Assembly: GCA_900073065.1 (NCBI GenBank)
Contig: FJOG01000048.1
Coordinates: 203,000-266,999 of the forward strand
Source of the DNA: Phialocephala subalpina
Lineage: Eukaryota > Ascomycota > Leotiomycetes > Helotiales > Mollisiaceae
Reading direction: 5' to 3'
Length of the DNA: 64,000 nt
The translations under genes were made by a program, and so were the position numbers. The notes beneath the pieces are model-generated. The model was given only the letters and a program-made list of their open reading frames with translations. It made no database searches and had not been told where the DNA came from. Of the stretch, positions 11,831 through 23,639 are shown in pieces (within the stretch, counting starts at the first letter, position 1; each line of letters begins with the position of its first letter).

Positions 11831-12544
11831 TGCTGACTCCAGGGGTTGCTTCGACAATTCTAACTGGAAGCCATTACGGTGGAAATTATGACGGGTTGCT
11901 ATATATCGAGAACAAGCATGACCTCAACTTCATCCTGCGTCTGATGGGAGTGACTATTGGTATGTCGCTTTTGATGGAAGATTGTGAAAGGCGGCATGGT
12001 AACTCGTTTCTGACGTACTTCGCTGGGGAGATTTTGGGGGTCTTTCCAATTACCTTTTAGTAAATAATCGAGGTACTATCTTTTGCCAAACATTTATGAA
12101 GAAATACAGATCTCAAGCGACAATAACCAATTCTTACGCTGTTCTCATCCCCCAGTGACGCAAAATAACGTAAGAACTCGTGGTATTGTTCCGGATACAC
12201 CTGTCAAGATATCCTTGACGGATTGTTAGAATTTGAGTGCATTACATATCGTCTGAAATACCTGGGAGACAGACTGATTGGTATCTTGTTCAGCTTGTAA
12301 AATTTTCAGATGACATACCAAGTACTGAGCCAAGGTCAAAACATTGTGGTATTAGGGGAGATGCTTGATGTATGCTAAATAATGCGGCGAGCTCTTACTG
12401 CTTCTTCACTAAAATTATGAGAAAGAGGATAGGTTCCTGTTGGAGTATGTTCAATTCATTTCTTCAGATTAAGGGCGGTAAAGACCACTTCTGGAGGCAA
12501 CCCATTGCCAAGTGAGACCCCAACTGCAAACGCATAGCAGCAAT
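11831..12544. other. Intergenic; one unassigned open frame (11830-12060, +)
   Basis: The frame at 11830-12060 would give 76 residues that I do not recognise. It may be cargo or flank of the hAT remnant. The rest is the 3' flank of the SDR gene, with no signals seen. Confidence 0.4.
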
Positions 12545-13391
12545 CTACCACGGGACTTGTTTACCTTCCCATGTCCACATCTTGCCACTATGAGTCTCTT
12601 TCGTAGCAGTATCGATTACCTTGAGTATTCCTTCAGTACTTTCCTCAATGGTAGTAGTAGCCTTTTCGATTCCGTACAGCCTTGCACCACGATTGCCGAT
12701 CTCCGTTTGAACCCATCTATACGAAGTCAGTAGAACTCAACTTCGGTCAATCTTGGTTGGACTTACCCAGGATCGATAGGGAATGCGGTAAGAGTAGGCT
12801 CTTCAACAGAGGCTTCCTTCGTCCAGTAATGCTGCACAAGCTTTGTCGGTGCATAGGCGGCGTTTCGAATAGGAATGTAGTTCTAAATTTGCGATGTCAG
12901 CGACTGTGTCATCTTACCCGACCATCCCAGAGTAGACTTACTTCCAGGAATGCAGCGGCTGATCCAATGGTGACCCAGATCGGATTTTTGGACTTCTTCA
13001 AGATGGGCAGTGTTCCTTGGAAAAGGTGGATCCATCCATAAATGTTGGTATCGATATGTTCTTGGATGTCCTTAGCCTGGACCTCCACAACCGTGGGCCA
13101 AAGCTGCGCAATCCCCGCATTGGCGATGATGATATCGATATGATCGATCCCCTTGGATTCAAGTTCCTTTACAGCATCGGCAGTATCGGTGGCGACCGTG
13201 GAATCGATTTTCACGACGAGAAGAGAAGTTCCTTTGGCCTTGGGCAGATCTGAGAGCTCCTTTGAGGTGGGATGGTCGGGGTTGCGGTTTGCGGCAATGA
13301 CCAGATGGTTTGGTTTGGCGAGATAGAGCCCGAGGAGGCCCTTGCCGATACCTCTGTTAGCGCCGGTGATCAAGACGATAGTTTTTGTCAT
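12545..13391 (-). CDS. Short-chain dehydrogenase/reductase (NAD(P)-dependent)
   Basis: Model complement(join(12545..12716, 12767..12882, 12942..13391)) gives 245 residues. The Rossmann nucleotide-binding loop is TGANRGIG (about residues 9-16), NAGIA is near 92, the catalytic Ser is in TIGSAAAF and the YxxxK pair is in YAPTK (Tyr about 160). The length and C-terminal GKMWTWEG region match the sniffer/norsolorinic-acid-ketoreductase-like SDRs common in fungal metabolite clusters. It probably reduces a carbonyl or oxidises an alcohol on the cluster product. All key residues are present and all splice sites are GT/AG. It is the first tailoring enzyme inside the left border regulator. Confidence 0.87.
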
Positions 13392-14062
13392 ATTAGTAGT
13401 AGTGATTCTTTCGGATGTGCTTTAGAGTACTATTTGAAGAGAAGAGGGAAGAGAGGAGGTGAGTGGTAAGGGGTAAGCGTTATGTAGTAAGGCGACGGAT
13501 AATGCCACTCGAATCGGATAGATCATTACCCCGTGACCGGAGCTCCCTGAGTTTCGGATCGGCCTACGGCAACATATGTGCATATGTGCATTCATTACAT
13601 TGCATGTCAGCCCTGGTGTAATACAGCATATTGGCGTGCTCGAGCTTCTTCGACATACTCTTTCTGCCCATGACCTTTTTCATTTTGGGAAGAATTACCG
13701 TAGTTCACGGGAAAATTACACGCGAGGGAGTTTATATTCGAGTAATTTCTGATTACTTTGGAACATTTCACTTTTATCTGCTTGATTTGGGCTAATATTT
13801 GGTTGCCATTAACCTGTTTACCTACTTACTTTACTTGTCATGTGCTATTTATTTATTTACTGCCAACTTTGGACACTCAATGAAGGTAAATTTCAGAATC
13901 GGGAGAAAATCATGTTGATTTGACTAGACATGATTGAGTCCAAAAGTCGTATCCATCCCCTCTGAAACGAGCAAAAGTGCGAACGAATTTTTTCAAGGAG
14001 AGCCATCCTAGCTGCTTCTTCCAAAAGCAAAGTGAAGACAGCCAAGGCACGATAGAAACGAC
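13392..14062. other. Intergenic: SDR promoter and P450 3' flank
   Basis: Composition is near normal. A short CATATGTG direct repeat lies near 13574-13590. No coding sequence seen. Both neighbours are on the minus strand, so this stretch should hold the SDR promoter. Confidence 0.45.
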
Positions 14063-16075
14063 TCAATTCCTAATCCTCACCCTTAACCCCAAGCTTCCCT
14101 TAGCAGGAAGAGGAATAATATAGTCAAGATTCGCATCGATGTCCCTCGCACGAATCGTGTCATATAGCTCCAGCGTTGGTCCTTTCTGGCCACGGTACAC
14201 GTCGTATTTGAGAAAGAGACTTGCAAGGACTATCGCCATTTCGCGACGTGCCAGAGTCATACTATCCATCCCAAGCGTCAGAAGAACTTCAGGAACAGGG
14301 GAGCGGAGCAGCAGCAATCTTACCCAACACAACTCCTGGTGCCTCTAGAAAAGCCCATGAACGCTCGCGAGAGTTTCGGGTTGTCGATCCACCGCTGCGG
14401 ACGGAACTCGTAGGGATCCTCGAAGACATCCGGGTTCATGTGGGTAATGAGTGGTGAGATACTAGTCACGGTACCAGGATGAAGCACGTATTCCTGGTCA
14501 GTCCGTTTATCATGATATACGATAGGATCGGGAAAAACGCGAACCTGTCGATTCATAGTGCCTGGATGAAGACGGATGACCTCCTGAATCACGGCGTTGA
14601 AGTAAGGCAGACCATCGACTTGTGAGAAAGCTGGGATTTCTCCCCTTTCGCCGACTGGAATGGCTGCGTGGAGCTCGTCTTTTAGCTTTTGTAGCTCCCC
14701 GGGATTGGCTAGAAGTTGGTAGACTGCGGAGGTGAGAGTGTATGCTGCATTCTTCGAGGTTAGCTTGACATATTCTAGGTTTGAACGCGCAGGGAAATGC
14801 CAAACCGGTTGTGCCCTCGCCAGCAAAAATGACTAATTGTGCTTCGCTCGCAAGCCTTTCGTCTGTCTTCTCCTCCTCCGGCAGCGAACTATTCAAAATC
14901 CCTCCGAAAATAGTATTCTTGATTCGTTCTGGATCGTGGGAGCTCCTGATTTCGTGGACTTTCTTAATCCACCACTATCACACATCGTCAGCGCTTCAAG
15001 CCCCCACATCAAGCAAGCAAGCAACGAGTATATACCTCTTGCTTTTCCGAGACCTCTCGCATAGAAGGAAAAACGGCGTTGAAAACCCACGCTGGCACAG
15101 ATCGCACCAACGTAGCAAACCAGGGAAAGTTGCCAAAGATATGCGTGAGGCCGAAAAACCCATCCACTGCGTCAAAATACGATTTGCCGTATTCCTTTTC
15201 GTCAATGAAATTGAAGGAGTCTCCAAATGCATATGTAGTGATCAAATCGCTCGTGCATGCTTTGAAGACACGGTGCAATTCGACGACCTCGCTCCGTTTA
15301 CCGGATTGCTCCATCCGTGAGAGGATCTTAGCCATATATTCTTTCATGATGGGTTCGAGGCGACGGATACTGGCTCCTGAGAAGAAGGGGGCGATGGCAT
15401 TTCGGCGGCGGCGGTGCATGTCGTGGTCTACGGTTGCTACGATGGAATGGGGGGCTGGGGGAGCTGGTTAGTGTGGAATACACCATGGAAAAACAGGACG
15501 TTTTACTTCCGGATCTTACTCCGACGAATTTGGGCTTGCCAGTCTTTCGACCAGGACCTGGGTACAACGCGTCGAGGAAATCTGGGTCGTTGAAATGTAT
15601 CTCATCTGGGTTGATACGAACAACTGGACCTTGAACGTCTGTTAGCTAAGTAAACGGTGATGGTGAATAGCGAGGATAAAATACCATATTTTTTGTGCAT
15701 TTCATCGAGGGCACGGAAAAATTGTCCCCCTTGCCAGACTTCGTAATAAGATTCATACCAATATGTCAATGCTAAAAAGGGTTAGAAATTCTCCAGCGTT
15801 GGCAGCGATTGAGGAACCTTACCAGCTAACTTTGGTCCAGGAATCTTCGATAGGGGGGATAGTGTCACTGCAATGGCCGAATGTCAATAACTTAATTGCT
15901 GTTTACTAGATTTGTATTGCCTACATCGATAAAGCCCAAGGGAAATACCGTAGGTAAGGAAAACCGTTGCCAAGAGGTAGAAACCTTTGCGGCCCCAGTC
16001 CTCGACCCCATATTGTGGAACGTTGAATTGGCTGTCTTTCAAAAAGTTTCGTACTGCCGATGCTAAATTTGACAT
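14063..16075 (-). CDS. Cytochrome P450 monooxygenase (first of a divergent pair)
   Basis: Eight exons: complement(join(14063..14261, 14324..14744, 14806..14974, 15036..15454, 15507..15629, 15685..15771, 15823..15867, 15925..16075)), 537 residues, a normal class II length. An N-terminal membrane anchor ([18 protein letters not shown]) is followed by a proline hinge (KIPGPKL). I-helix AGEGTT, ExxR as EVIR, the PERW-like FRPQRW and heme loop [10 protein letters not shown] with the axial Cys are all present. The enzyme should sit in the ER membrane and hydroxylate or epoxidise the polyketide using a P450 reductase. The overall look ([21 protein letters not shown]) recalls trichothecene-pathway-like P450s, but the clan is not certain. 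Exon phases close perfectly, so the gene looks intact. It shares a 437-bp promoter with the P450 at 16513. Confidence 0.9.
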
Positions 16076-16512
16076 GATTGAAAATTGGCTTCCCGGCCAC
16101 GTTCACAAGAATTCAGAACACAGTTTGGATATAACTTCAGATAACCCATCCGAGGTTTGGATAACTGAGTCTTCATCTGTGTTCGGTGAGCACTGTAACT
16201 CCGAAGGGTAAGGGCAATAATCATGAGGACCAATTATCGTAAGAGGTAGTAATCATACCTCATAAGCGGTAATCATGCCTCGTCAGCATAATCATTTTGC
16301 ATACCCAGATAAGCAAACATCGTACCAGTAGTGAGGGGGAGAGAACTGCAAACAATCAGTCACGGTACTGCTTTAATCCAGAGTCCGATCGATTTCCGAT
16401 ACAGTGTCGTTTCTCGTCCCTGTGTTGTCCATCGTAAAACTCCAATTTTTGTGTGGCCTTGTTTTCTCAACTGTCTAGCTGAGCCCTCCAACTCAACCAC
16501 CGAAACCTACAA
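16076..16512. promoter_or_regulatory. Bidirectional promoter between two P450 genes with clustered TAATCAT motifs
   Basis: The two P450 start codons are 437 bp apart and diverge. TAATCAT occurs four times on the plus strand within 78 bp: 16218-16224, 16250-16256, 16270-16276 and 16289-16295. Three copies are followed or preceded by CCTC/GAGG. The copy at 16250 sits inside an inverted GAGGTA...TACCTC. The same AATCAT core recurs upstream of the methyltransferase gene (33442-33560). Binding by the cluster's regulator is an inference. Confidence 0.55.
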
Positions 16513-18564
16513 ATGGCAAACTTTTCAGATTTCATCGCCTATCTCCGCCAGTACTTTCCACTCAGCCCATTAAATTCACTCACCATAATCACAGGTACCA
16601 TCTCTTTCTACCTGCTCTACCGACGAGCACTCCCCAAACCCATTCCCGGAATCCCCTACAATGAATTCTCCGCCCGCAAATTCCTCGGCGACGTTCCCGC
16701 CATGGTCTCGCACATTTCGCAAACCGACGGCACGTTCGTGACATACCTCATGTCAACGATGAAATCCCTCAACGCTCCCTTAATCCAAGTCTTCATTCAA
16801 CCAATGAGTAAACCCCTCTTGGTTCTCGCTGATTTCCGCGAGACGGAGGACTTGATGCTGCGTCGCAAGGACTTTGATAGATCCTCCGACATGGGTGATC
16901 TGGTCAAGGGACTGGTACCTAACCATCATATCCAACTGAAGACGAATGCGCGATGGAAGTCGCAACGTCGGCTGATACAGGATCTGATGACGCCGTCGTT
17001 CTTGCATGCTGTTGCTGGGCCAGTGATCCATCAGAATGCGAGTATTTTGATTGAATTGTGGCGCACCAAGAGCAGAATTGCAAATGGGAGACCGTGGGAG
17101 GCGGCGAAGGATATCAATCAAGTTGCGTTGGATGCTGTCATGTCCTTTGCGTTTGGGGAGCGGTTCAGAAATAGTGCGACGAAGGCGGCACTGGAGGTGG
17201 TGAAGGGGCTGGATGAGAAGAGAGTTGAAAGAAGTGGGGGGTTGGATGAGCTTGCGGAATTTCCTCCTGGGCAAATACACGAGGTTCTGCAGGCAATTTT
17301 GGATTTGTCGGGGACGGTCGGGGAGATGCAGGGCAGTCCATTGCCGAAATTGACATGGTAAGTCCTAAGATTTTCATGGTGATTCTGCACCGTTGGCATG
17401 GTGGAAGGTGAAAGTCTCGGGAAACGAGAGAAGTGGATACTCCAAGCCGTGTGGAATCCTCCAAATTCGGAGAATAATCCTGCCTTTGAAGCAGCATATC
17501 CATAATGAATCAATTTTGGAAAATTCTCCCCCTTCCCACTCCTTTCCATCCTCAATGTTAACGGAATACTAACTCCAAAACCCTCATCACAGGGCTTACA
17601 TATCGCGTCGTCCACGCATCCAAAAGGCAACCAAGATTAAGAACGAATACATCCTAAACGAACTGAAGCACGCCGTCCAGAGAAGAGAAGCCGGTGAGGG
17701 AACAATCGAGCGGTCTGCAGTCCACCACATGATCTTGCGAGAGAAGAGTTTCGCCGAGAAAGAAAAACGGAATCCTGACTACTTATCAGGCATTATGATT
17801 GATGAAGTAAGTCGGCGGAAGAAATATCGTGAATAGGAAATATATGGAACTAACAGACCTACTAGATCTTCGGATTCATCTTTGCAGGCCATGAGACGAC
17901 CAGCACCACCATTTGCTGGGGCCTCAAATTACTCGCCGACCACCCCGAAATACAAACTCGCGTGCGAACCGCTCTGCAGTCCTCCTACGCCTTAGCCAAA
18001 ACCGAGGGCCGCAACCCGACGATTCAGGAGATCACGGGTACACCGATCCCGTATCTCGACGCCACGATGGAGGAAATGCAGCGCTTTGGCGGGACCTCGC
18101 CTATAGTGGATCGCGAAGCCCTAGTCGACACGGAACTCCTGGGCCATCACATCCCCAAAGGCACCAACGTGATCTGTCTGACCATGGGACCCAGCATGAT
18201 AACGCCCGCGTTTGAAATTGACGAGGGGCGACGGACCGCGAGTTGTCGGGCAGCCAAGGAAGGGAAGGAAAAAGCGTGGGATCCGGAAGACATGGGAGTA
18301 TTCATCCCCGAGCGCTGGCTGAAAGATGGGGAGTTTGATGGGGCTGCGGGGCCGCTATTGGCATTTGGCTTGGGCACGAGGGGTTGTTATGGTAGGAGAC
18401 TGGCGTATGTTGAGATGAGGATTATTTTCACACTGGTGTTATGGAATTTTGAGCTTTTGCAATGTCCGCCGGCTTTTTCGGGGTATAAATCGGTTCTGGT
18501 CTCAACAAATAATCCTAAGGATTGCTATGTGCGTTTACGCGAGGTTAAATTTAATGAAAAATAA
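16513..18564 (+). CDS. Cytochrome P450 monooxygenase (second of the divergent pair)
   Basis: Model join(16513..17357, 17593..17806, 17866..18564) gives 585 residues. N-terminal anchor (SLTIITGTISFYLLY) then PKPIPGIPYN hinge; C-helix WKSQRR; I-helix AGHETTST; ExxR as EMQR; heme loop FGLGTRGCYG. All landmarks of an active ER-bound P450 are present. The first intron (17358-17592) is 235 nt, far longer than the usual 50-60 nt, but the protein joins cleanly across it (LPKLTW to AYISRRPRIQ). The region between ExxR and the heme loop carries a Lys/Glu-rich insert (about residues 435-460). The gene ends right against AT-rich DNA at 18565. It likely acts on the same product as its divergent partner. 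Confidence 0.9.
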
Positions 18565-19691
18565 TTAAGATTATAAAAATATAAAAGTTTTATTTGATTT
18601 AATATTTAATATTTATTATAATAAATATATGAATAAAAAGTTTATTNNNNNNNNNNNNNNNNNNNNNNNNNNNNNNNNNNNNNNNNNNNNNNNNNNNNNN
18701 NNNNNNNNNNNNNNNNNNNNNNNNNNNNNNNNNNNNNNNNNNNNNNNNNNNNNNNNNNNNNNNNNNNNNNNNNNNNNNNNNNNNNNNNNNNNNNNNNNNN
18801 NNNNNNNNNNNNNNNNNNNNNNNNNNNNNNNNNNNNNNNNNNNNNNNNNNNNNNNNNNNNNNNNNNNNNNNNNNNNNNNNNNNNNNNNNNNNNNNNNNNN
18901 NNNNNNNNNNNNNNNNNNNNNNNNNNNNNNNNNNNNNNNNNNNNNNNNNNNNNNNNNNNNNNNNNNNNNNNNNNNNNNNNNNNNNNNNNNNNNNNNNNNN
19001 NNNNNNNNNNNNNNNNNNNNNNNNNNNNNNNNNNNNNNNNNNNNNNNNNNNNNNNNNAAAAAAATTATTAATTAATATAAAAATAATAAAAATAATAATA
19101 AAAAATATAAAAGAAATATTATAATTAAATAAATTTCTTTTTAAATTTATATTAATTAAAATTTTTATAATAAATTATATAAAATATATCAAAATATTTG
19201 AAAATTTTATAATTTAATTATTTTTTACTTTATTAAAATTATTATTAATATTAAATTATATAATTTTGTTATGGTCTTATACACGTGACCTCATACTCTC
19301 TAAATAGCATCTCTATAGCCGAGGTTTCCTTAACGAGAACTATTAATATTATCATCATATCAACCCATTGTAACTTCCGTTACAAATTTAAAGTAAATAA
19401 TTTGAAAATTTAAGAAAAAGTTAAATAATAAATAAAAATAAGAATTAATTTTTTTAATTATAAATAAAAAGAATTTATATAAAAATATTAAGTTTTATTA
19501 ATTTATATAATAATACGAAAGTTTGAAAAAAGTTTTTTCCTTGAGTTTTTATTTATGACGTTTTGTTTCTTCTATTATTTTTAGATTACAAGACTTTGAT
19601 TAGCAATTATAATCGTGGGATATATTATTGCGATTAGAATTGATTTGAAGTCCTTAAGGATATTGAAATGCTTAAACTATTCCAAATCCTA
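18565..19691. other. AT-rich RIP island with assembly gap (N run 18647-19057)
   Basis: The flanks of the 411-base N run are almost pure A/T. A small less-mutated patch at 19268-19390 carries CACGTGACC but no identifiable gene. The gap length is an assembly estimate. Confidence 0.8.
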
Positions 19692-21014
19692 CTATGCAGT
19701 GAGATATTTCATTAACGGTCCCACCACGCTAAAAGGGAGAATTGTCTCTTTTTTGCTAAGTTCCAATCGAGGATAGAACAATGCCGGTGATACCCAAACA
19801 ATCCAAAATGTTACCCATATGTAGCCGACAGCTCTGGTCCAGCGACTGTGCTGGTGGGTGGTTAAAGTGTGAAATATGCCTTGGAAAGCATCCTCGAGCA
19901 GAATTCCAAAAGCCTGGATGCAATAGAAGCGCATAGTACCACTCTGGGACCAGGGAACTGCATCTGCATATTCTTCGGCGACCCGATGCAAGAGCCCTGA
20001 AACAATAAAGGTGAGGAGAATATTGGTATATCTGGCTGCCATCCCTCCTTTTCTTAGTCCAAGCAATGAATAGGTTGCATAATAAGCAGGCGCACTGATC
20101 TTTTGGCGAACAGCTTGGTGCCAGAAGGAACTATCGCACGGTATCCAGTCAGCATCTTAGTATCTCGTTCGATATCTTGAGGACGAAACCGAAGTAGAAG
20201 AGAGAACTCACCCCCAATGCTGACGTACCGACCAACTTTCCGTAAGTGATCCAAATAATGGTGGCCACACCTTGACCGTCGTCATATGCGTCGCAACAGC
20301 GATGATTGCCCCCAAAGAGTACGACGCTTGGAGTGCACAATATGCAGATACCCAACACATGAGCACCACAGTGATTCTCAGCTTAATCTCTTTTGTTGAG
20401 ACGGCACCCAAGCGGGTGAAGATGCGAACTTTCTCCCACGCAAAATTAACCGCGTTCTCCTCTGGGTTGTGCTCTCCCAAACTCATGGCATCGAGGACAA
20501 GGTAGCACAGTACCAATGTGATCACATTATCGAATATAAAGCGTAGACGACTAGGAGGCTCGCGAGTCTTGAAAGGCGGTGTTCCTTTGACCTCCCACAG
20601 TGTGGCAGGGGCGCGCCATGCTGTGGCCGCGAAGAGGCCCCACTGAAGACGCGTCCACAGAGATGATGGCTTGAGTCCTCTTGGTTCGAGAGCTTTGCGG
20701 TCAGCGAGACTAAGTTTGGCGTTGCGCTGACCCCCCAGTGGAGAGGTAGGACCACGAGCAGCGAATGTCCAGCGGCTGAGAAGGCCGAAGTCTAGGTATT
20801 GGAGAAACAGCCCACAAGTGTTCATGTCGAGGAGATTGGATATGACTTTGTTGGGGAAGCTGGACCGGTTTAGCGGCAGGGTGTAGAGCGTTAGGTAGCC
20901 GAGCAAGGGGAGTAAGGCTGGGCGCACGAGTGAGTTCTCGGAGGCGAATGTGAAGACTAGGAGTGGGATGCTGAGTTCCAGAAGGTTTAAGATGAGCATA
21001 AGCAAGACGGCCAT
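19692..21014 (-). CDS. Wax-synthase/TRI7-like MBOAT membrane O-acyltransferase
   Basis: Model complement(join(19692..20130, 20212..21014)) gives 413 residues with several hydrophobic spans, starting with MAVLLMLILNLLELSIPLLV. The motif W-S-V-R-Q-HWGSFWHQ (about residues 258-271) matches the family's FWG-WH box. FIVSGLLH carries the MBOAT-type catalytic His in its usual hydrophobic setting. Size matches TRI7-like acetyltransferases of fungal clusters, which transfer acetyl groups to hydroxyls of terpenoids or polyketides at the ER membrane. In this cluster the acceptor would be a hydroxyl made by a P450 or by ketoreduction; that is inference. The intron (20131-20211) restores the frame exactly. 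It lies between the P450 pair and the hydrolase, on the minus strand like the latter. Confidence 0.83.
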
Positions 21015-21871
21015 GGTTTTTGTTTTTCGTATGTATTCGATCTAAACGAAACAGCACGAAACATGCGGTCAAAAAGTATGAAAATGACAGTACTTAAATT
21101 TTGATAAAGAAATATATATTGATCTCAAAAAATAATCGACTGAGATGAGACATCGTCAAAAAAATCTCTTCCTTTCGTAACAATACCCTTGTATAGAAAG
21201 ATCAGCATACGTTTATGGCTGCTTATATGGTGACATGCATTGATGGCATTTCTTATATTAGCGACTCCAATCACGCCATAATTCGGAACTAATATGACCG
21301 CATAATAATGTAATCAAACACAATCACTCCATTGATTGCCTATCCGACTGCACTGCGGTGAGCCTAACTATCCGCCGGCATCATATTGGCGGCAGATTCG
21401 AGCGCTATAGACCATAAGGAGCTGAGGAAGAGGTGTTAGGTATTGCCGTTAGGGTCTTTTTCTGAGAGTTGTTGCCTTGCGCTTCTTACTACAGTAGGTA
21501 AATCTTTTTGGTTGGGCCATATCCCTACTTCAGTTGAACTCAACTTATGCCCGATGGAGGGAAAAAATACTACATAGCTATGGTAGTAATATCTTTTGGC
21601 TGCTAGAATTTTATTGCTACGTGTCAAAACAGCGGAAATGAAAATTAAAGTAAGGATTTCGATTTCCGAAAGTGAGGGACTGTAAATACCCACCAAAAGA
21701 TGAGCAAAAATCCACACTCAACCATAATATCCCGGCTACTAATGCCGTCCCTATTATGTGACGAGGGTTAGCAGTATTTCAAGCTCGGCATATGGAAATA
21801 TCAGACGTGTGCTGACTTGGCCCATGGTGTGTTTCGGAAAAGGGTAATTCTAATATGTATGACTATTCTTT
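21015..21871. other. Intergenic: promoter of the MBOAT gene and 3' flank of the hydrolase
   Basis: A minus-strand frame at 21436-21717 shows no domain. Composition is slightly AT-rich but not RIP-like. Nothing else seen. Confidence 0.45.
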
Positions 21872-22900
21872 CTATGCTTGTCTGCCCTCCAGTGCCGAAT
21901 TAAAAAACTGTATCATAGCTTCCATGACATCTTGAAATCCTGCCCCGGAAAGAACATCCATATGACCAGTCTCCTTCGCCAAATAAAGTCGCTTTGGAAA
22001 CCGAAATTTCTCGAATGCGGCCATCTGATCTTCTGGGAGCGATACTGTATCTAACTCCGGAATTATCATCATAGTCGGCATGTCCTCTAGCATTTCTTCG
22101 AGTAGATCTTGGGGACGAAACAATGCGAGTTTATGAAACGACTGCAGTGTGATACGATCGCGAAAGTTGGGATGACCGTGCTCAGCTGCGGCCTTCATGA
22201 GAAGATATGATTCCTTGCCCCCTGATCCTCCGGATCCCGCGTAACCAATTGGATTCTCTCCTTTGCTGTTGAAGGGGGGTAGCATAAACGGCTCGTTACC
22301 CCTCAGTTGGGATTGTCGATCCTTCATGAGCTGTGCAAAAGCCGTTTTCCGCTTGTCGGGTCGGATGAATTTGAAGATGGGACAGACCATCACAAGAGCG
22401 ACGACTCTTCTGTCGATGGCGGCTGCGCACGCACTTATAGTTCCGCCAAGCGACATGCCCCAGATCATGATTTGACGAGAGTCTACGCTTGGGAGGGTTG
22501 CTACATAGCTTACGACGTCTGTTGGTAACTGTTAGACGGCGGCTTGTGCTTTAAGATAAGCACGCTTGAAACTTACCTGATATATCTTCGGCATTTTGTA
22601 ACGGATCGATTTGGTTTCTGGGGAGTCCACCACTACCTCCTATGCTTCTCGAGTCGTAGAGGAGTACATTGTAGCCCGCAGACTGGAACCCTTCGGCCGT
22701 TTCTTCAAGGCTCATTTCCTTGACGCAGTTCAACTGAGAATTTGTCAGATTCAACACTCAAAAATAGCGATAGATATACTTACACCATGCGTCATGACAA
22801 TAGCCGGTGCTGGCCCCTCGACTTCCCAGAACCAACCTTCGAGAGTGATACCGTCAATGGTTTTACACTGAACCGTCCGATGAGGTAAGCAGGGCGCCAT
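21872..22900 (-). CDS. Alpha/beta hydrolase, Af380-like polyketide transferase or hydrolase
   Basis: Model complement(join(21872..22518, 22577..22733, 22784..22900)) gives 306 residues. The nucleophile elbow is GMSLGG (Ser about 113). Before it come MTHGLNCVKEMSLEE and LLYDSRSIGGSGG, typical of the fungal family that includes Af380 of the fumagillin pathway. The acid may be in IIPELDTVS and the His in ETGHMDVL. Known relatives take the chain from an HR-PKS ACP and pass it to an alcohol, or release it. The gene starts 740 bp from the divergent HR-PKS start, so the two probably share regulation. The HR-PKS lacks a thioesterase, which makes an offloading role likely but unproven. No truncation or missing triad residue is evident. 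Confidence 0.82.
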
Positions 22901-23639
22901 GGTGATAGAGGAGAGGACGATTGAGGAAACCTGGATTCAAAGCTGGAAAAGAGCACAATTGCTCCTATTTCGAAATTTGCAAAAAAAAAAAAAAAACAGC
23001 CAGGACAAGGCAGCCTAGTTCATCCACACTTCCCCCGCCGCTTCACTGTGTAGAATTCACATGGAAGAGATGATCGTGCAGATGTGATTTTGGACAGGTA
23101 AGTGTGCAGAGGTAATCGTGCAGGTGTAAGCATGCAGGTGTAAGCATGCAGAAGTAGGTATGCAGAAGTAAGTATGCGAAGTAGAGCCATAAAGATAAGA
23201 GTAAAGATAATTGTGCAGAAGTAAATATGCAGGTACAAGTTCGTAAAGATAACGGTGAAGAGGTAGTGGCGCAGAATTACTGCAATGGCCAATAACTCGT
23301 TTGCGTACGTACCACAGTAGTAAGAAAGATAACAACGAAATTACAGGTTTGTAGGCAATGACTCCATAAGCGAGATGACCAGAAACGCAGCAATGACCAC
23401 ACAGTATTACAGTAAGCGATGACTTCAAAGCCGAAAGCAGAGAGATCCAAGGCAATCGAGATAACAACTTGACAGGAAAATGTAACCGGCGAGAAGAAGT
23501 TGCCTTTATATTCTTGCAATTCCATAATTCCCTAGATGATCCCCGCGCTTAAAAGGCAGGTTGTGTGATACACAAAATCACCATCACCCAAACCTCTGCC
23601 GTTTCAGACAGAAAACATTATCTGCTCCTTCCAACAGCC
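22901..23639. promoter_or_regulatory. Divergent promoter region of hydrolase and HR-PKS
   Basis: 739 bp between two start codons on opposite strands. It contains a poly-A run at about 22980-22996 and a 14-bp tandem repeat (23101-23185). No TATA or known factor site can be assigned with confidence. Confidence 0.55.
23101..23185. repeat. 14-bp tandem repeat upstream of the HR-PKS
   Basis: About six consecutive units of the form NNRTGCAGRNGTAA, each with a TGCA palindrome, run from 23101 to 23185. Scattered units continue at 23211-23240. The array lies 455-540 bp before the PKS start codon. Confidence 0.75.

Noticed and set aside
18629..19075. 148-residue open frame
   Set aside because: It consists of the N run with a few AT-rich codons on each side; an artefact of the gap.
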